A DNA stretch of 54,710 nucleotides from Nitrospira sp. UBA2082 (GTDB lineage: Bacteria > Nitrospirota > Nitrospiria > Nitrospirales > Nitrospiraceae), in contig DCZO01000019.1 of assembly GCA_002331335.1 (NCBI GenBank), positions 108,581-163,290 of the forward strand. Reading direction: 5' to 3'. Position 1 is the first letter of the stretch. Every line of letters starts with the position of its first letter. The notes under the pieces are model-generated. The model was not told the DNA's origin and did not search any database. It saw nothing but the letters and a program-made list of their open reading frames with translations. Positions 24,603 through 33,354 of the stretch are shown here, piece by piece. The position numbers and the translations under genes are program-made.

Positions 24603-26092
24603 GGGCCTTCACTCGCAGTCTGGACCGGAGGCTCGTTGGCGACCTCGTACGCCCGTCTGAGTTCGTCGGCTTCTTGTTCGGCGATGCCGCCCAAATCCGG
24701 CGCTTCGTCCTGGACAAACTCCATAAACCGCTCGATCTTGACAAGAAAGAAGTCGTAGGAACGTGACCGCGGCCTCGGCCGGCTGAACCAAAAGGGAATA
24801 AACCGCGAGAGCGGCACGCCTCGCCCGACAAGCCGGCGGCACGATTCCGGGAACATCGATGCCACATCGCCCCCCCAGTGGAGAATCTCATAGGGAAGGT
24901 AGATGGACCGATACATGTCAAGCTCATCGGCGCAGGCAGCGGGATTCATCCATTCCGGTCCAATGGGTTCGGCTCGGCCCGCCGCCACGCGGGCATATCG
25001 GTCATAGGCCTCCTCCAACCCGCGCACGACCGTGTCAGACAGCCGGTCCGCCTCCGGCAGCCGGACTGTACGGTCGTCGGAAACCACGGGCGTGGCTTTC
25101 ACCGGAAACGGAACCGATCGATAGCGCTCGGTAAATCGGGCAAATTCTTCGACGATCAATTCGACCGGTTTGGTATCAACTTCCAACGCCAGACCCCGCA
25201 GACTGGTCAGACCCGGATGGCTCAGAACCTGATCAAGTATCTCGAAGAGTACCGCCGGGATGGGAGCCGCATGAGCATCGATCCACGCCGGCAGGAAACC
25301 GTCTCCGTCCTGCTTGACCGGCCCTGACGCTACAGTCGAACCCGATTCGTGAATGGAGAGTCCGGCCACATGAATCTCGACGACGCGATGCAGGGGGAAT
25401 TCGTCCAGAAACGTGCGGACAAATTGCACCAGCGAGGTCACTCGCCAGGCGCCTGAATACCGATAGACGGTCCAGAGATGGCCAATGTCCAGCACAAGCC
25501 CACACGGCGCGCTCTGGATAACCAACTGAAAAAATCGTGGAACGGCCACCGTCCCCGCCACAAAATAGCTGAGCGGGGGCATCTCCAGCAATACCAACGG
25601 CGCCACCCCGTGTGAGAGGCGGCAATGACGGTCGAGAAGTTCTTGTACGCGCCGGGTATTCTCGGCCACCATGAACGCACTGGACTCCGTATAGAGCGGA
25701 GGGAGATAGGTCCCAAACGAATACCCCGCGATGGATTTCGTCGCACATTCGATATTCAACCAAGCACTGTCGAGCGTCTGGAGATGTCCGGCAACCTCGC
25801 GAACCTCTTCTGCGAACAGAGGATCATCGGCGATTCCCGGCTGTGTCACCCACAAACCTTCGCCATGATACGTCAGCAAGCCGTCACCGGCCTGGCTTTT
25901 TACCACCGCCAGCGCCGCTGGAGCCGCACGAAATACCTCCAGATAGGCCGGTCGTACTTGACGGCGGTACAGTGCTCCGAGCAAGCTAGTAAAGTCAGGA
26001 GAATACACGTCGACGGAGAGGCCTAAGCCATGAACCTGGATCAGGTTAAGACGACGGAGGAACTCCCGCTCCACAGAGTTCAGCGTAGCCAT
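24599..26092 (-). CDS. DUF692 (MbnB/TglH-like) TIM-barrel protein with a long C-terminal extension
   Basis: Residues 1-320 look like the DUF692 barrel, a family of multinuclear-iron oxygenases that modify peptide cysteines or asparagines. Candidate ligands in barrel order are His76 (LTYHGEGL), Glu170 (LVLLEMPP), Asp202/His205 (GLVLDIGHLW), His241 (VEIHVAG), Asp272/His274 (IDAHAAPIP) and Glu304 (LALEVD). Residues about 330-497 form an unrecognised, mainly helical domain with WFSRPRPRSRSYDFFLVKIERFMEFV, which could replace the separate partner protein that MbnB-type enzymes need (inference). No precursor peptide gene was found nearby. ATG 26092 is used because GGTGAG lies nine bases upstream; a TTG at 26128 is the alternative. 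It leads the operon with dus and maf. Confidence 0.72.
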   Translation of the reverse strand: MATLNSVEREFLRRLNLIQVHGLGLSVDVYSPDFTSLLGALYRRQVRPAYLEVFRAAPAALAVVKSQAGDGLLTYHGEGLWVTQPGIADDPLFAEEVREVAGHLQTLDSAWLNIECATKSIAGYSFGTYLPPLYTESSAFMVAENTRRVQELLDRHCRLSHGVAPLVLLEMPPLSYFVAGTVAVPRFFQLVIQSAPCGLVLDIGHLWTVYRYSGAWRVTSLVQFVRTFLDEFPLHRVVEIHVAGLSIHESGSTVASGPVKQDGDGFLPAWIDAHAAPIPAVLFEILDQVLSHPGLTSLRGLALEVDTKPVELIVEEFARFTERYRSVPFPVKATPVVSDDRTVRLPEADRLSDTVVRGLEEAYDRYARVAAGRAEPIGPEWMNPAACADELDMYRSIYLPYEILHWGGDVASMFPESCRRLVGRGVPLSRFIPFWFSRPRPRSRSYDFFLVKIERFMEFVQDEAPDLGGIAEQEADELRRAYEVANEPPVQTASEGP

Positions 26093-26173
26093 GCAGACGC
26101 TCTCACCGAGGGCCAAATTTTCGCCCAATTCTATCCCTGGAAACCGTTGACTGACAAGGGTTTGGCAAAATCA

Positions 26174-26200
26174 TTGGCTCCCGATACCTTCTGCTATACT
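26174..26200 (+). promoter_or_regulatory. Candidate promoter of the CBS-PilZ gene
   Basis: A good -10 box TATACT (26195-26200) is preceded by TTGGCT (26174-26179) at a short 15-base spacing, 60 bases before the start codon. The -10 is convincing, the -35 less so. Confidence 0.4.
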
Positions 26201-26260
26201 TGGCGTACATCGCAGGGGCCGGACGCCCGGCTGTTTCGGAAGAAAGGACCGGGCTGATCG

Positions 26261-27031
26261 ATGTCGAGCAACGAAGAGACCCGGTCAACCGCTGCGAATC
26301 ACCAAAACCCCGTGGTTGCACACATGATGACACCAGGTGTAGTTCAGATTCCAGGCGATGTTTCTGTGACCGAAGCGGCGTCCCTTCTGGAACGAGAGCA
26401 GATGCCTTGCCTGCTCATCAAGGACACGGAGTCCTGCTTCGGACTCATGACCCCGACCGACATCGTCAAGAAAGTGGTCGCGCAAGGTCTGGAGCCGGAT
26501 GAGATCGAAGTGCGCACAATCATGACACGACCGGTCCAATTTATCGAATACGATCGAGCAGCGGACGACGCATCGAGGATGATGATGACGAGCGGCGTCC
26601 CGATCTTGATCGTGACCAAACAGGATCAGCCGGTGGGTGTCCTGACGGCACGAGACTTGATCCTCGCGCCGAAACGTTGTCTCGTCAATATCCCGGCAAC
26701 CATTCGGGCAACGGACGGAAGCCTGTCCGGACCTGAGTATCAGGCCACGATCGTAGAACTCAGCCATGTCGGTGCACTCGTGGAGCCTTCGATCTCATTG
26801 CTCCCGGACACTTCGGTCATGTTACGCTTTTCCCTCCCCTCTTTGGCAAGCCCGCTGACGGTTCGAGGTCGGATCGTGTCCGATTACGGCCGGAGGCGCG
26901 GGGCCGGAACACCGTCTCGAACCTCAGCCGCCACGTTCGATATCCAATTTGTCGATCTCTCGTCCACGGACCAGTCAACGATCAAAGCGTGGGTGCTCCA
27001 GCATTCGCCCACATCTTCCGATCTATACTAG
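26261..27031 (+). CDS. CBS-pair protein with C-terminal PilZ-like domain
   Basis: Cytoplasmic signalling protein of 256 residues. Two CBS motifs bind adenine nucleotides in known relatives: HMMTPGVVQIPGDVSVTEAASLLE with LMTPTDIV, and IMTRPVQFIEYDRAADDASRMM with GVLTARDLI. After residue about 155 a PilZ-like barrel follows (IPATIRATDG, QATIVELSHVGALVEP, VMLRFSLPSL, VRGRIVSDYG, DIQFVDLSSTDQSTIKAWV). The usual PilZ ligand residues are weak: the RxxxR arm is replaced by KRCLVN and the D/NxSxxG motif reads ELSHVGA. So c-di-GMP binding is doubtful. Adenylate sensing joined to a degenerate PilZ module is inferred. No partner gene is obvious. Confidence 0.85.
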   Translation: MSSNEETRSTAANHQNPVVAHMMTPGVVQIPGDVSVTEAASLLEREQMPCLLIKDTESCFGLMTPTDIVKKVVAQGLEPDEIEVRTIMTRPVQFIEYDRAADDASRMMMTSGVPILIVTKQDQPVGVLTARDLILAPKRCLVNIPATIRATDGSLSGPEYQATIVELSHVGALVEPSISLLPDTSVMLRFSLPSLASPLTVRGRIVSDYGRRRGAGTPSRTSAATFDIQFVDLSSTDQSTIKAWVLQHSPTSSDLY

Positions 27032-27055
27032 GCCGCGCCCATCTTTGAAGGTTCT

Positions 27056-27106
27056 TTGACCAATCTGTGATCCATTGATAGAATCTCTCGTCAGCGTACG
27101 CGAGAG
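27056..27106 (+). promoter_or_regulatory. Promoter and 5'-UTR hairpin of the LOG-family gene
   Basis: TTGACC (27056-27061) and TAGAAT (27079-27084) are 17 bases apart, a strong sigma-70 match. Immediately after the -10 box, CTCTCG (27085-27090) and CGAGAG (27101-27106) form a 6-bp inverted repeat. The 3' arm contains the GAGAGGA ribosome site of the gene that starts at 27114, so the hairpin could cover it. Depending on the exact start of transcription, part of the 5' arm may not be in the RNA. Confidence 0.6.
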
Positions 27107-27113
27107 GACACAC

Positions 27114-28169
27114 ATGAACGTACCCAGCAGACCACAGCAACTCCGACCACGGCCCAGCTTGTCGAAAGAAGAGATCCTGCACCAAATTGGCACCATGCTC
27201 GGTGGCCCGGAAGACGACTTACACGTCGCCCTGATGAAAGAGCTGTTAACGGGGGTTCTGAAACTCCACGACGCGCATCTCGACTTGCTCGACGTGAAAA
27301 TCGTGAATCGGGCGGTGAAAGAATTGCGCCATGCGTTCGGGGTGTTTCGAGGGTATCGGGACCGGCAAAAGGTGAGTATCTTCGGATCCGCACGCACCCC
27401 CTCGGATGACCCCAATTACCACTTGGCCTACCGTTTCGCGCAGGCGATCGTCCAGCAGGGATTCATGGTCATTACCGGCGGAGCGGACGGCATCATGCGT
27501 GCCGCCCAAGAAGGTGCCGGACGTGAGAACAGCTTCGGCGTGAATATCATGTTGCCCTTCGAGCAAGGGCCGAACCAGACCATTGCCGACGATGCCAAGC
27601 TGATCACGTTCAAATACTTTTTCACCAGAAAACTAATGTTTCAAAAAGAAGCCAATGCCATCGCGCTGTTCCCGGGAGGCTTCGGTACCCATGATGAAGG
27701 GTTTGAGATTCTGACGCTGGCGCAAACCGGAAAGAGTGATCCTCAGCCGATTGTCTGTCTGCAGGCACCGGGGTGCGACTATTGGGATGACTGGTCAGCC
27801 TTCATCACACGCCAGCTGTTACACCGAAAGCTGATCAATGAAGAGGACCTGAGTCTCTTCACGATCATGGATTCGCCCGATGCGGCCGTGAGCCATATCC
27901 TCACGTTCTATCGCCGGTATCATTCCATTCGCTTCGTTGGGCGACAGCTGGTGATGCGGTTGCAATCGCCGATCTCCGGCGAACAACTCGAACAAACCCG
28001 GGAACTGTTCAGCGACCTCCTGGCCGACGGGCAATTCGAATTGCGTGGCCCGCTCGACGAAGAGCTTGATGAACCAGCGTTGCGGGACCTCCCACGGCTG
28101 GTCTTCAATTTCAACCGACGGAGCGCCGGTCGGCTCCGTCAGTTGATCGACCATCTGAATCGGCTGTAA
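27114..28169 (+). CDS. LOG-family protein (TIGR00730-like Rossmann fold)
   Basis: Lysine-decarboxylase-like Rossmann protein. Plant and bacterial LOG enzymes release cytokinin or AMP from nucleotide monophosphates. The 351-residue form starts at ATG 27114 after GAGAGGA. The fold spans about 90-265 with VSIFGSARTPSDDPNY, GFMVITGGADGIMRAAQEGA, FFTRKLMFQKEANA and the diagnostic PGGFGTHDEGFE. N- and C-terminal extensions of about 80 residues each make it longer than classical LOG (about 190) and match the long bacterial type. In vivo role unknown; AMP nucleosidase-like activity is possible. The catalytic Arg/Glu in TRKLMF and GTHDE are present. Confidence 0.9.
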   Translation: MNVPSRPQQLRPRPSLSKEEILHQIGTMLGGPEDDLHVALMKELLTGVLKLHDAHLDLLDVKIVNRAVKELRHAFGVFRGYRDRQKVSIFGSARTPSDDPNYHLAYRFAQAIVQQGFMVITGGADGIMRAAQEGAGRENSFGVNIMLPFEQGPNQTIADDAKLITFKYFFTRKLMFQKEANAIALFPGGFGTHDEGFEILTLAQTGKSDPQPIVCLQAPGCDYWDDWSAFITRQLLHRKLINEEDLSLFTIMDSPDAAVSHILTFYRRYHSIRFVGRQLVMRLQSPISGEQLEQTRELFSDLLADGQFELRGPLDEELDEPALRDLPRLVFNFNRRSAGRLRQLIDHLNRL

Positions 28170-28179
28170 CCCACCCGTT

Positions 28180-28205
28180 GACCGGCCAGTTCTCTCGGGC
28201 CGGTC
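28180..28205 (+). terminator. GC-rich hairpin after the LOG gene
   Basis: GACCGGCC and GGCCGGTC form a perfect 8-bp stem with a 10-base loop, 10 bases after the LOG stop. No T run follows, so it may act as an mRNA end stabiliser or a weak, factor-assisted terminator instead of a classic intrinsic one. Confidence 0.4.
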
Positions 28206-28264
28206 CGGCGGTGAGAAACACCCTTTAGTCCCCTCCCCGGCCATGGTATTCTCCGCATACCGTT

Positions 28265-29137
28265 ATGAACGATTCACCCTACGCACACCGGTTCCATCAT
28301 CCTCCCGAGATCGTCCTCTATCACGCCGACTGCTCGGACGGATTTGGAGCCGCATGGGCCATTTGGAAACAATTCCCCAATGCCCGCTTCGTGCCGGTGA
28401 AACACGGCTGTCCGCCCCCGCCTGATCTCACGGATCGCCGCATCGTCATCGTCGATTTCAGTTATGGGCGTCCCACGCTAGAAGCCATGGCAGCCGAGGC
28501 CAAGGAGCTGCTCGTCCTCGACCATCACATTACGGCAGAGCAGGCCTTACAGGGGCTGCCCTATGCCTATTTCGACCAGACAAAATCAGGGGCGGTGCTC
28601 GGCTGGGAATGGGCCCACGGGACAACTGCGCCCTGGCTGCTTCGGTATGTCCAGGACAAGGATCTCTGGACCTGGGCTTTGGCGGGCAGCCGAGAGATTA
28701 ATGCGGCGTTGGCTTCGTACCCCTTTGACTTCAGACTCTGGGATCAGTTCTCCCAGGACAAACTCGAACAGGAGGGTCATGCGATTCTTCGCTACGAACA
28801 TGAGCTGGTCGGCAAACTGGCGGCGCAAGCCGTCATGGTGGAGTTTCAAGGCGAAATCGTTCCGTCCGTGCAAAGCGCGGTCTTAACAAGCCAGATCGGC
28901 GAGCGCCTCTCGCCCCATAATCCATTCTGCATCATTTGGCATGATCGCGACGGACGGCGTTATTTCAGCATGCGCTCCCGCCAAGACGGCACGGATGTCG
29001 GGGCAATCGCCGCATCGTTCGGTGGAGGCGGGCATACTCACGCGGCTGGGTTTTCGGTTCCCTTGGGGACTGACGGAATTCTTCCCGCCAATCCTTTGTT
29101 GCCACGTGCGGTGACCGACCGTCGGCGCACCCCTTAG
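28265..29137 (+). CDS. DHH/DHHA1-family phosphoesterase
   Basis: Manganese-dependent phosphoesterase of the NrnA/RecJ superfamily, 290 residues. DHH motifs in order: VLYHADCSDGFGAA (Asp22, Asp25), VIVDFSYGR, LLVLDHHITAEQA (the DHH triad) and the C-terminal DHHA1 signature SFGGGGHTHAAGF. Homologues degrade short oligoribonucleotides, pAp or cyclic dinucleotides; the exact substrate cannot be read from sequence. The next gene starts nine bases later, so it is likely co-transcribed with the rhomboid gene. Confidence 0.9.
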   Translation: MNDSPYAHRFHHPPEIVLYHADCSDGFGAAWAIWKQFPNARFVPVKHGCPPPPDLTDRRIVIVDFSYGRPTLEAMAAEAKELLVLDHHITAEQALQGLPYAYFDQTKSGAVLGWEWAHGTTAPWLLRYVQDKDLWTWALAGSREINAALASYPFDFRLWDQFSQDKLEQEGHAILRYEHELVGKLAAQAVMVEFQGEIVPSVQSAVLTSQIGERLSPHNPFCIIWHDRDGRRYFSMRSRQDGTDVGAIAASFGGGGHTHAAGFSVPLGTDGILPANPLLPRAVTDRRRTP

Positions 29138-29146
29138 GTCCTTACC

Positions 29147-29845
29147 GTGATCCCTCTTCACGACGATAATCCCACCGAACGATTCCCGTTCGTAACCATT
29201 CTGTTCATCGTCTTGTGTATCGCCGTCTTCCTCTACCAGAACAGTCTCCCGGAGAAGCTCGGTGACATCTTCGTATTTCAGTATGGTGCGATCCCTGCCG
29301 TCGTATTCGGTTCCGCTTCGCTACCGGAGGAAGCGGTGGCCGCAATCCCGGTTGGCCTGACGCTGCTTACAAGCATGTTTCTGCATGGAGGCTGGATGCA
29401 TTTGTTGGGCAATATGCTGTACCTGTGGATCTTCGGCAACAACATCGAGGATGTCATGGGACATGCCAAATATGCGGTCTTTTACGTGCTCTGCGGAGTA
29501 CTGGCGGCTCTCAGCCATGCCTTGACCGATCCTGGATCTCAAATCCCCATGGTCGGGGCCAGCGGTGCCATCTCCGCCGTGTTGGGAGCCTATCTGCTGC
29601 TTTTCCCCCGCGCACATGTGCTGGTCTTATTGCCGGGGGTCGGGATGACCCGCGTGGCAGCCGGAATTGTCCTGGGCATGTGGTTCGTTACTCAGCTGGT
29701 CAGTGGAGGCATGAGCGTCGGCGCCACGGGTGGCGGTGTTGCCTTCTTCGCGCATATTGGAGGTTTTGTCGCAGGCATGGCGCTGGTGGGACTTTTCAAA
29801 CGGCCGGAGGTGCCGTTTTTTGCGCCGGGGCAATTTCGCCGATGA
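29147..29845 (+). CDS. Rhomboid-family intramembrane serine protease
   Basis: Polytopic membrane protease that cuts substrates within or next to membrane helices. The 232 residues have six predicted helices. Family signs: FLHGGWMHLLGNMLYLWIFG (loop 1 and helix 2 with the HxxxN-type pattern), catalytic Ser139 in MVGASGAIS and catalytic His203 in FFAHIGGFVAG. It opens with a GTG codon, MIPLHDDNPTERFP, typical of the short bacterial rhomboids found in many environmental phyla. Substrate unknown. It ends convergently 16 bp from purK. Confidence 0.93.
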   Translation: MIPLHDDNPTERFPFVTILFIVLCIAVFLYQNSLPEKLGDIFVFQYGAIPAVVFGSASLPEEAVAAIPVGLTLLTSMFLHGGWMHLLGNMLYLWIFGNNIEDVMGHAKYAVFYVLCGVLAALSHALTDPGSQIPMVGASGAISAVLGAYLLLFPRAHVLVLLPGVGMTRVAAGIVLGMWFVTQLVSGGMSVGATGGGVAFFAHIGGFVAGMALVGLFKRPEVPFFAPGQFRR

Positions 29846-29861
29846 GAGGACTACACGGAGC

Positions 29862-31019
29862 TTAAACCAGCCGGTTCATCAGCCAGCGAGCCCGCTCTTC
29901 TGCTATCTCACGTTCTTCAGCTAAAAACGTCACATGCCCCATTTTTCTCCCTGTCCGTATGGTCCGCTTGCCGTAGAGATGCAGCACAGCCCCAGCAATC
30001 GCCATCACCTCCCTGTATCCTTGTCCCGATGTCACCGTTCGGACTTCATCCCCGATGAGATTGACCATCGCCGCCGAACAGAGGAGCTTGATGTCACCGA
30101 TTGGCGCGCCGCAGAGGACTCGAACTTGTTGTTCGAATTGCGAGACCGTACAGGCATCCAGAGTGTAGTGACCGGAATTATGAGGACGTGGCGCGATTTC
30201 ATTGATCAACAGATTACCATCGGATGTGTGAAAGAATTCGACACAGAAGACTCCTGGAGAATTCAATGCCGAGACGGCTTGAACGGCGAGGTGCGATGCA
30301 TGCGTCGTTGTTCCAGCGGGAAGAGAGGATGGCGCAACCGTCAGACGTAAGATGCCATGCACATGCCGATTGTCCACAGCGGGGTACGTCCGACATTGTC
30401 CTCCCGGTTCTCTGACTACAAGTACCGACAATTCCCGCTCGAAGGGTACAAATTGTTCGAGAATCCAGCGGTGGCCGGCCCTGGTACTTGCGGACAACGA
30501 CGGGAAGACCTGTTCGGCATCAGCTGGCTTCTGAATGAGCCATTGGCCCTTGCCGTCGTACCCAGAGCGTGCGGTCTTGCACAGGGCGGGAAGCCCGATG
30601 TCACTGATCGCGTTCGGCAATTGATCGGGGGACTCGAGGATCGCGAAGGGCGCAACAGGAAGACCGTGAATCTGCAGAAATTGCTTTTGGTGAATGCGAT
30701 CTTGAAGGATCCGGAGCACGGTCCCGAAAGGGCGGACAGGATGATGACGTGCCAGCCATTCGCACAGATCGGCCGGTACATTCTCCCATTCAACGGTGAC
30801 GGCACCAACGGTGCCAGAGAATTGATCGCGTGTCTCTACGTCTAAGAAGGGCGCCGCAAAAGAATAGTCCGCCAGTTGGAGAGCAGGAGCATCAGGGTCA
30901 GGGTCCCACACGGCGACACGATAGCCCATACGCCGCGCGGCGCTGGCAAACATGGCCCCCAATTGGCCCCCACCCAGCACACCGAGCACTGATCCAGGCT
31001 CAAGGATCTGGGCCGTCAC
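29862..31019 (-). CDS. purK: 5-(carboxyamino)imidazole ribonucleotide synthase
   Basis: ATP-grasp enzyme that carboxylates AIR with bicarbonate to N5-CAIR in purine synthesis. The 385 residues begin with the nucleotide-binding GSVLGVLGGGQLGAMFA and continue with TVEWENVPADLCEWL, GYDGKGQWLI, ILEQFVPFERELSVLVVR, GVFCVEFFHTSDGNLLINEIAPRPHNSGHYT and the YGKRTIRTGRKMGHVTFL end motif. It overlaps purE by four bases, so the two are coupled. Confidence 0.97.
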   Translation of the reverse strand: MTAQILEPGSVLGVLGGGQLGAMFASAARRMGYRVAVWDPDPDAPALQLADYSFAAPFLDVETRDQFSGTVGAVTVEWENVPADLCEWLARHHPVRPFGTVLRILQDRIHQKQFLQIHGLPVAPFAILESPDQLPNAISDIGLPALCKTARSGYDGKGQWLIQKPADAEQVFPSLSASTRAGHRWILEQFVPFERELSVLVVREPGGQCRTYPAVDNRHVHGILRLTVAPSSLPAGTTTHASHLAVQAVSALNSPGVFCVEFFHTSDGNLLINEIAPRPHNSGHYTLDACTVSQFEQQVRVLCGAPIGDIKLLCSAAMVNLIGDEVRTVTSGQGYREVMAIAGAVLHLYGKRTIRTGRKMGHVTFLAEEREIAEERARWLMNRLV

Positions 31020-31600
31020 GATTTCCGACTCGTCTCCTCTGCGCCGGGATGGCCCAAAGCCATGCCCTGGGCTTCTGCGGAATTGAGGACACTGTCGGTC
31101 TGGGCTGCCCGGTAATTCTTCACAGCCTTCGCGATGCGTGGATAGCGCCCTGCGAGAATCTGCGCCGCCAAGAGGCCTGCGTTTTCGGCTCCCCCGATGG
31201 CAACCGTCGCGACCGGTATCCCTTTGGGCATTTGAACGATCGACAGTAACGAATCCAGGCCACGGAGGTTTTCTGTTGGAATCGGCACACCGATGACTGG
31301 TAGATGGGTTTTGGCAGCCAGCATACCGGGAAGGTGTGCCGCCCCTCCTGCCCCGGCGATGATCACTTCGATGCCTCGTTCGGAGGCAGCCATTGCATAT
31401 TCGAACAGTCTATCAGGGGTGCGGTGAGCGGAGACGACGAGCAGCTCGTAGGCGATCGCGAGTTCTCCTAAAATGGCCCCCGCCTTTTCTAGGACAGGGA
31501 AGTCCGATTTACTTCCGCCGAGCACCCCGACAATCGGTTTGCCTGCGGCCATTGGATTACGTGCTCTCCGCTGATGCGATCGCCGTTTTTGGGTAGCCAT
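31016..31600 (-). CDS. purE: N5-CAIR mutase (class I PurE)
   Basis: Converts N5-CAIR to CAIR. The core shows VGVLGGSKSDFPVLEKA, LLVVSAHRTPDRLFEYA, EVIIAGAGGAAHLPGMLAA, PVIGVPIPTENLRGLDSLLSIVQMP and VATVAIGGAENAGLLAAQIL. Presence of purK makes it the class I type. From ATG 31600 it has 194 residues, with a basic 16-residue N-terminal tail; ATG 31552, after GGAGAG, would give the standard size of about 178 and may be the true start. Confidence 0.95.
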   Translation of the reverse strand: MATQKRRSHQRRARNPMAAGKPIVGVLGGSKSDFPVLEKAGAILGELAIAYELLVVSAHRTPDRLFEYAMAASERGIEVIIAGAGGAAHLPGMLAAKTHLPVIGVPIPTENLRGLDSLLSIVQMPKGIPVATVAIGGAENAGLLAAQILAGRYPRIAKAVKNYRAAQTDSVLNSAEAQGMALGHPGAEETSRKS

Positions 31601-31780
31601 ATCGAACTGACCTGTTTAGATGTCTAGATTTTGAATCACAGCTGAGCAAAGGTTCATCACCTTAATGTGTCCGACTGCAAGGGTCAAGGCCACCGGAGAC
31701 GGTGAAGGTGAAGACGAACCGGTGAGAACTAAGGGATTCAATGCTGTGTGATCGTGGTCGTACCGATGGAGTGGAGCAGA

Positions 31781-31813
31781 AAATACGGAGGGGGTGGTTT
31801 CCCACCCCCTCCG
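31781..31813 (-). terminator. Very strong intrinsic terminator of the OMF-ABC-HlyD operon
   Basis: CGGAGGGGGTGG (31786-31797) and CCACCCCCTCCG (31802-31813) form a perfect 12-bp stem with a 4-base loop. Read on the minus strand the stem is followed by TATTTTC. It lies 50 bases after the HlyD stop in the direction of transcription. The remaining spacer up to purE (31600) shows no gene. Confidence 0.85.
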
Positions 31814-31862
31814 GTTCTCGCACTCGAGCTAGATGTTTCCAGCCCCCTAGAACAGCGCCGGC

Positions 31863-33305
31863 CTACTTGAGACCCTGACCGGTTGTCTTGGGTGCAAACA
31901 TTTCGAATATGCTTGGATCTCTCTCAAAATAGTCCGGCGGGAAGAAGTTAAACCGCCGCCACAATTCGTACCAGAGCGGAACTCTGTTTAACACAACCCA
32001 CCCCAATACTTTTGTCCCTTGACGTACCCTTGATTGTTCGGGCCACGCCTGAGGATCATCGGGGTCCGGGACCACCCAGAACCGGTAATTGCCTTTGCCA
32101 TCGTCGATTTGGTCGACAACTTTAATAATCCCGCCACGAGTTCCCGCCATCAGTTCAGGCCAAGCAGGAAGAGGAATAGCCGGAACGCCGAAGAACAAGA
32201 TTCTGACTTTTCGTCCAGGAACCAGCAAGGGAGAGTCCAACCCTTGCGCCGTCATTTCGATAGCCGTATCTGACGCAGTGGGCGAGAGGGTCACAATGGT
32301 TTCACCCTGCTTCACGGTCTCACCGACTCCAACCTTGGACATTTTTACGACGGTTCCGTCCATCGTCGCGACGATGCGAGCCCGATCGATACGCTGTTGA
32401 GCATTTTCCTGTCGGACGGAGACATCCGCCAACTGGTCTAAGGCTTTGGACGCATCCGCGACTGCCTGGTCGCGTGCCGCTTCGGCATCGATCAGCTTTT
32501 GCCACACATCGGCGGTGATTTGGTCACGACCGAAGAACAGGGCGGAGCGAGCCTGTTCGGCGGCTTGCAGATTGGCCTGTGCCGCCTGCAAAGCTGCTTT
32601 CGTAGCGATCTCAGTTTGAATCGTTAATTCGAGTTCGCGTTGCGAGACCAAGCCGTCTTTGACCAATTGCCTGTGCCGGTCAACGTTGAGGAGCGCAGTG
32701 GTCACGTCGATCTTGGCGGCCTCGAGTTTCTGTTGGGCTTCCCGTACCCTGTTTTCAGCTTCGACCACACGGGCATCGGCTGACGGCACGGCGGCTCTCA
32801 CGAGGGCCTTCATCTGCCCGATCCGTTTGTTCAGTTGATCGGCCCTGGCTAATGCCGCCTGGCGCTGCTGCTGCAGGGCCACTTTTCGCTGTTCCAGAAG
32901 TTCGAGCAGTTCAGGTGCCATGAAATTGGGATCGTAATCTTGGAGTTCAGCAATGAGGTCACCCTGCTTGACCTTCACGCCTTCATAGACATGCCACGCC
33001 TTGATACGTCCCGTGATCTGCGCTTCGAGATTTTGCGGCCGTTCATACGGGGTATAGGCAGAGACCTTACCAGTCGCGCTGATGGTCTGTGTCCAGGGCA
33101 CGAAGTCGATCATGATGATGATCAGGATCAACAGCGTCAGGGTGACGCGTGATGACGTTGTCAGCCGCCTGGGAATTTTGACCGCTTCCCAGCATGGCAT
33201 CTTTGTTAATGCCGTTCCGCTCTCGAGAGCGACCGCCTCAAATCCTGCCGCTCGTGGAACCAGTGCCCGCTCATTACTGCCGCGTTCACGATCTAGGCCA
33301 GCCAT
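31863..33305 (-). CDS. HlyD-family periplasmic adaptor (membrane fusion protein)
   Basis: Bridges an inner-membrane transporter and an outer-membrane channel. The 480 residues start after GGAGGCTTAC at ATG 33305. A single transmembrane helix lies at about 52-70 (LTLLILIIIMIDFVPW). The barrel-sandwich half ISATGKVSAYTPYERPQNLEAQITGRIKAW follows, seen as the lipoyl motif with VKVKQGDLIAEL. A long coiled coil (about 130-320, Ala/Gln/Lys-rich) comes next, then the second lipoyl half (ATMDGTVVKMSKVGVGETVKQGETIVTLSP). It is the last gene of the five-gene transport unit. Together with the OMFs and the ABC membrane domain it would form a type-I-secretion-like tripartite channel; the cargo is unknown. 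Confidence 0.92.
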   Translation of the reverse strand: MAGLDRERGSNERALVPRAAGFEAVALESGTALTKMPCWEAVKIPRRLTTSSRVTLTLLILIIIMIDFVPWTQTISATGKVSAYTPYERPQNLEAQITGRIKAWHVYEGVKVKQGDLIAELQDYDPNFMAPELLELLEQRKVALQQQRQAALARADQLNKRIGQMKALVRAAVPSADARVVEAENRVREAQQKLEAAKIDVTTALLNVDRHRQLVKDGLVSQRELELTIQTEIATKAALQAAQANLQAAEQARSALFFGRDQITADVWQKLIDAEAARDQAVADASKALDQLADVSVRQENAQQRIDRARIVATMDGTVVKMSKVGVGETVKQGETIVTLSPTASDTAIEMTAQGLDSPLLVPGRKVRILFFGVPAIPLPAWPELMAGTRGGIIKVVDQIDDGKGNYRFWVVPDPDDPQAWPEQSRVRQGTKVLGWVVLNRVPLWYELWRRFNFFPPDYFERDPSIFEMFAPKTTGQGLK

Positions 33306-33354
33306 GTAAGCCTCCGTTGATGTTACTTACTGTGGTTACGTCCGTTTGACCCGT

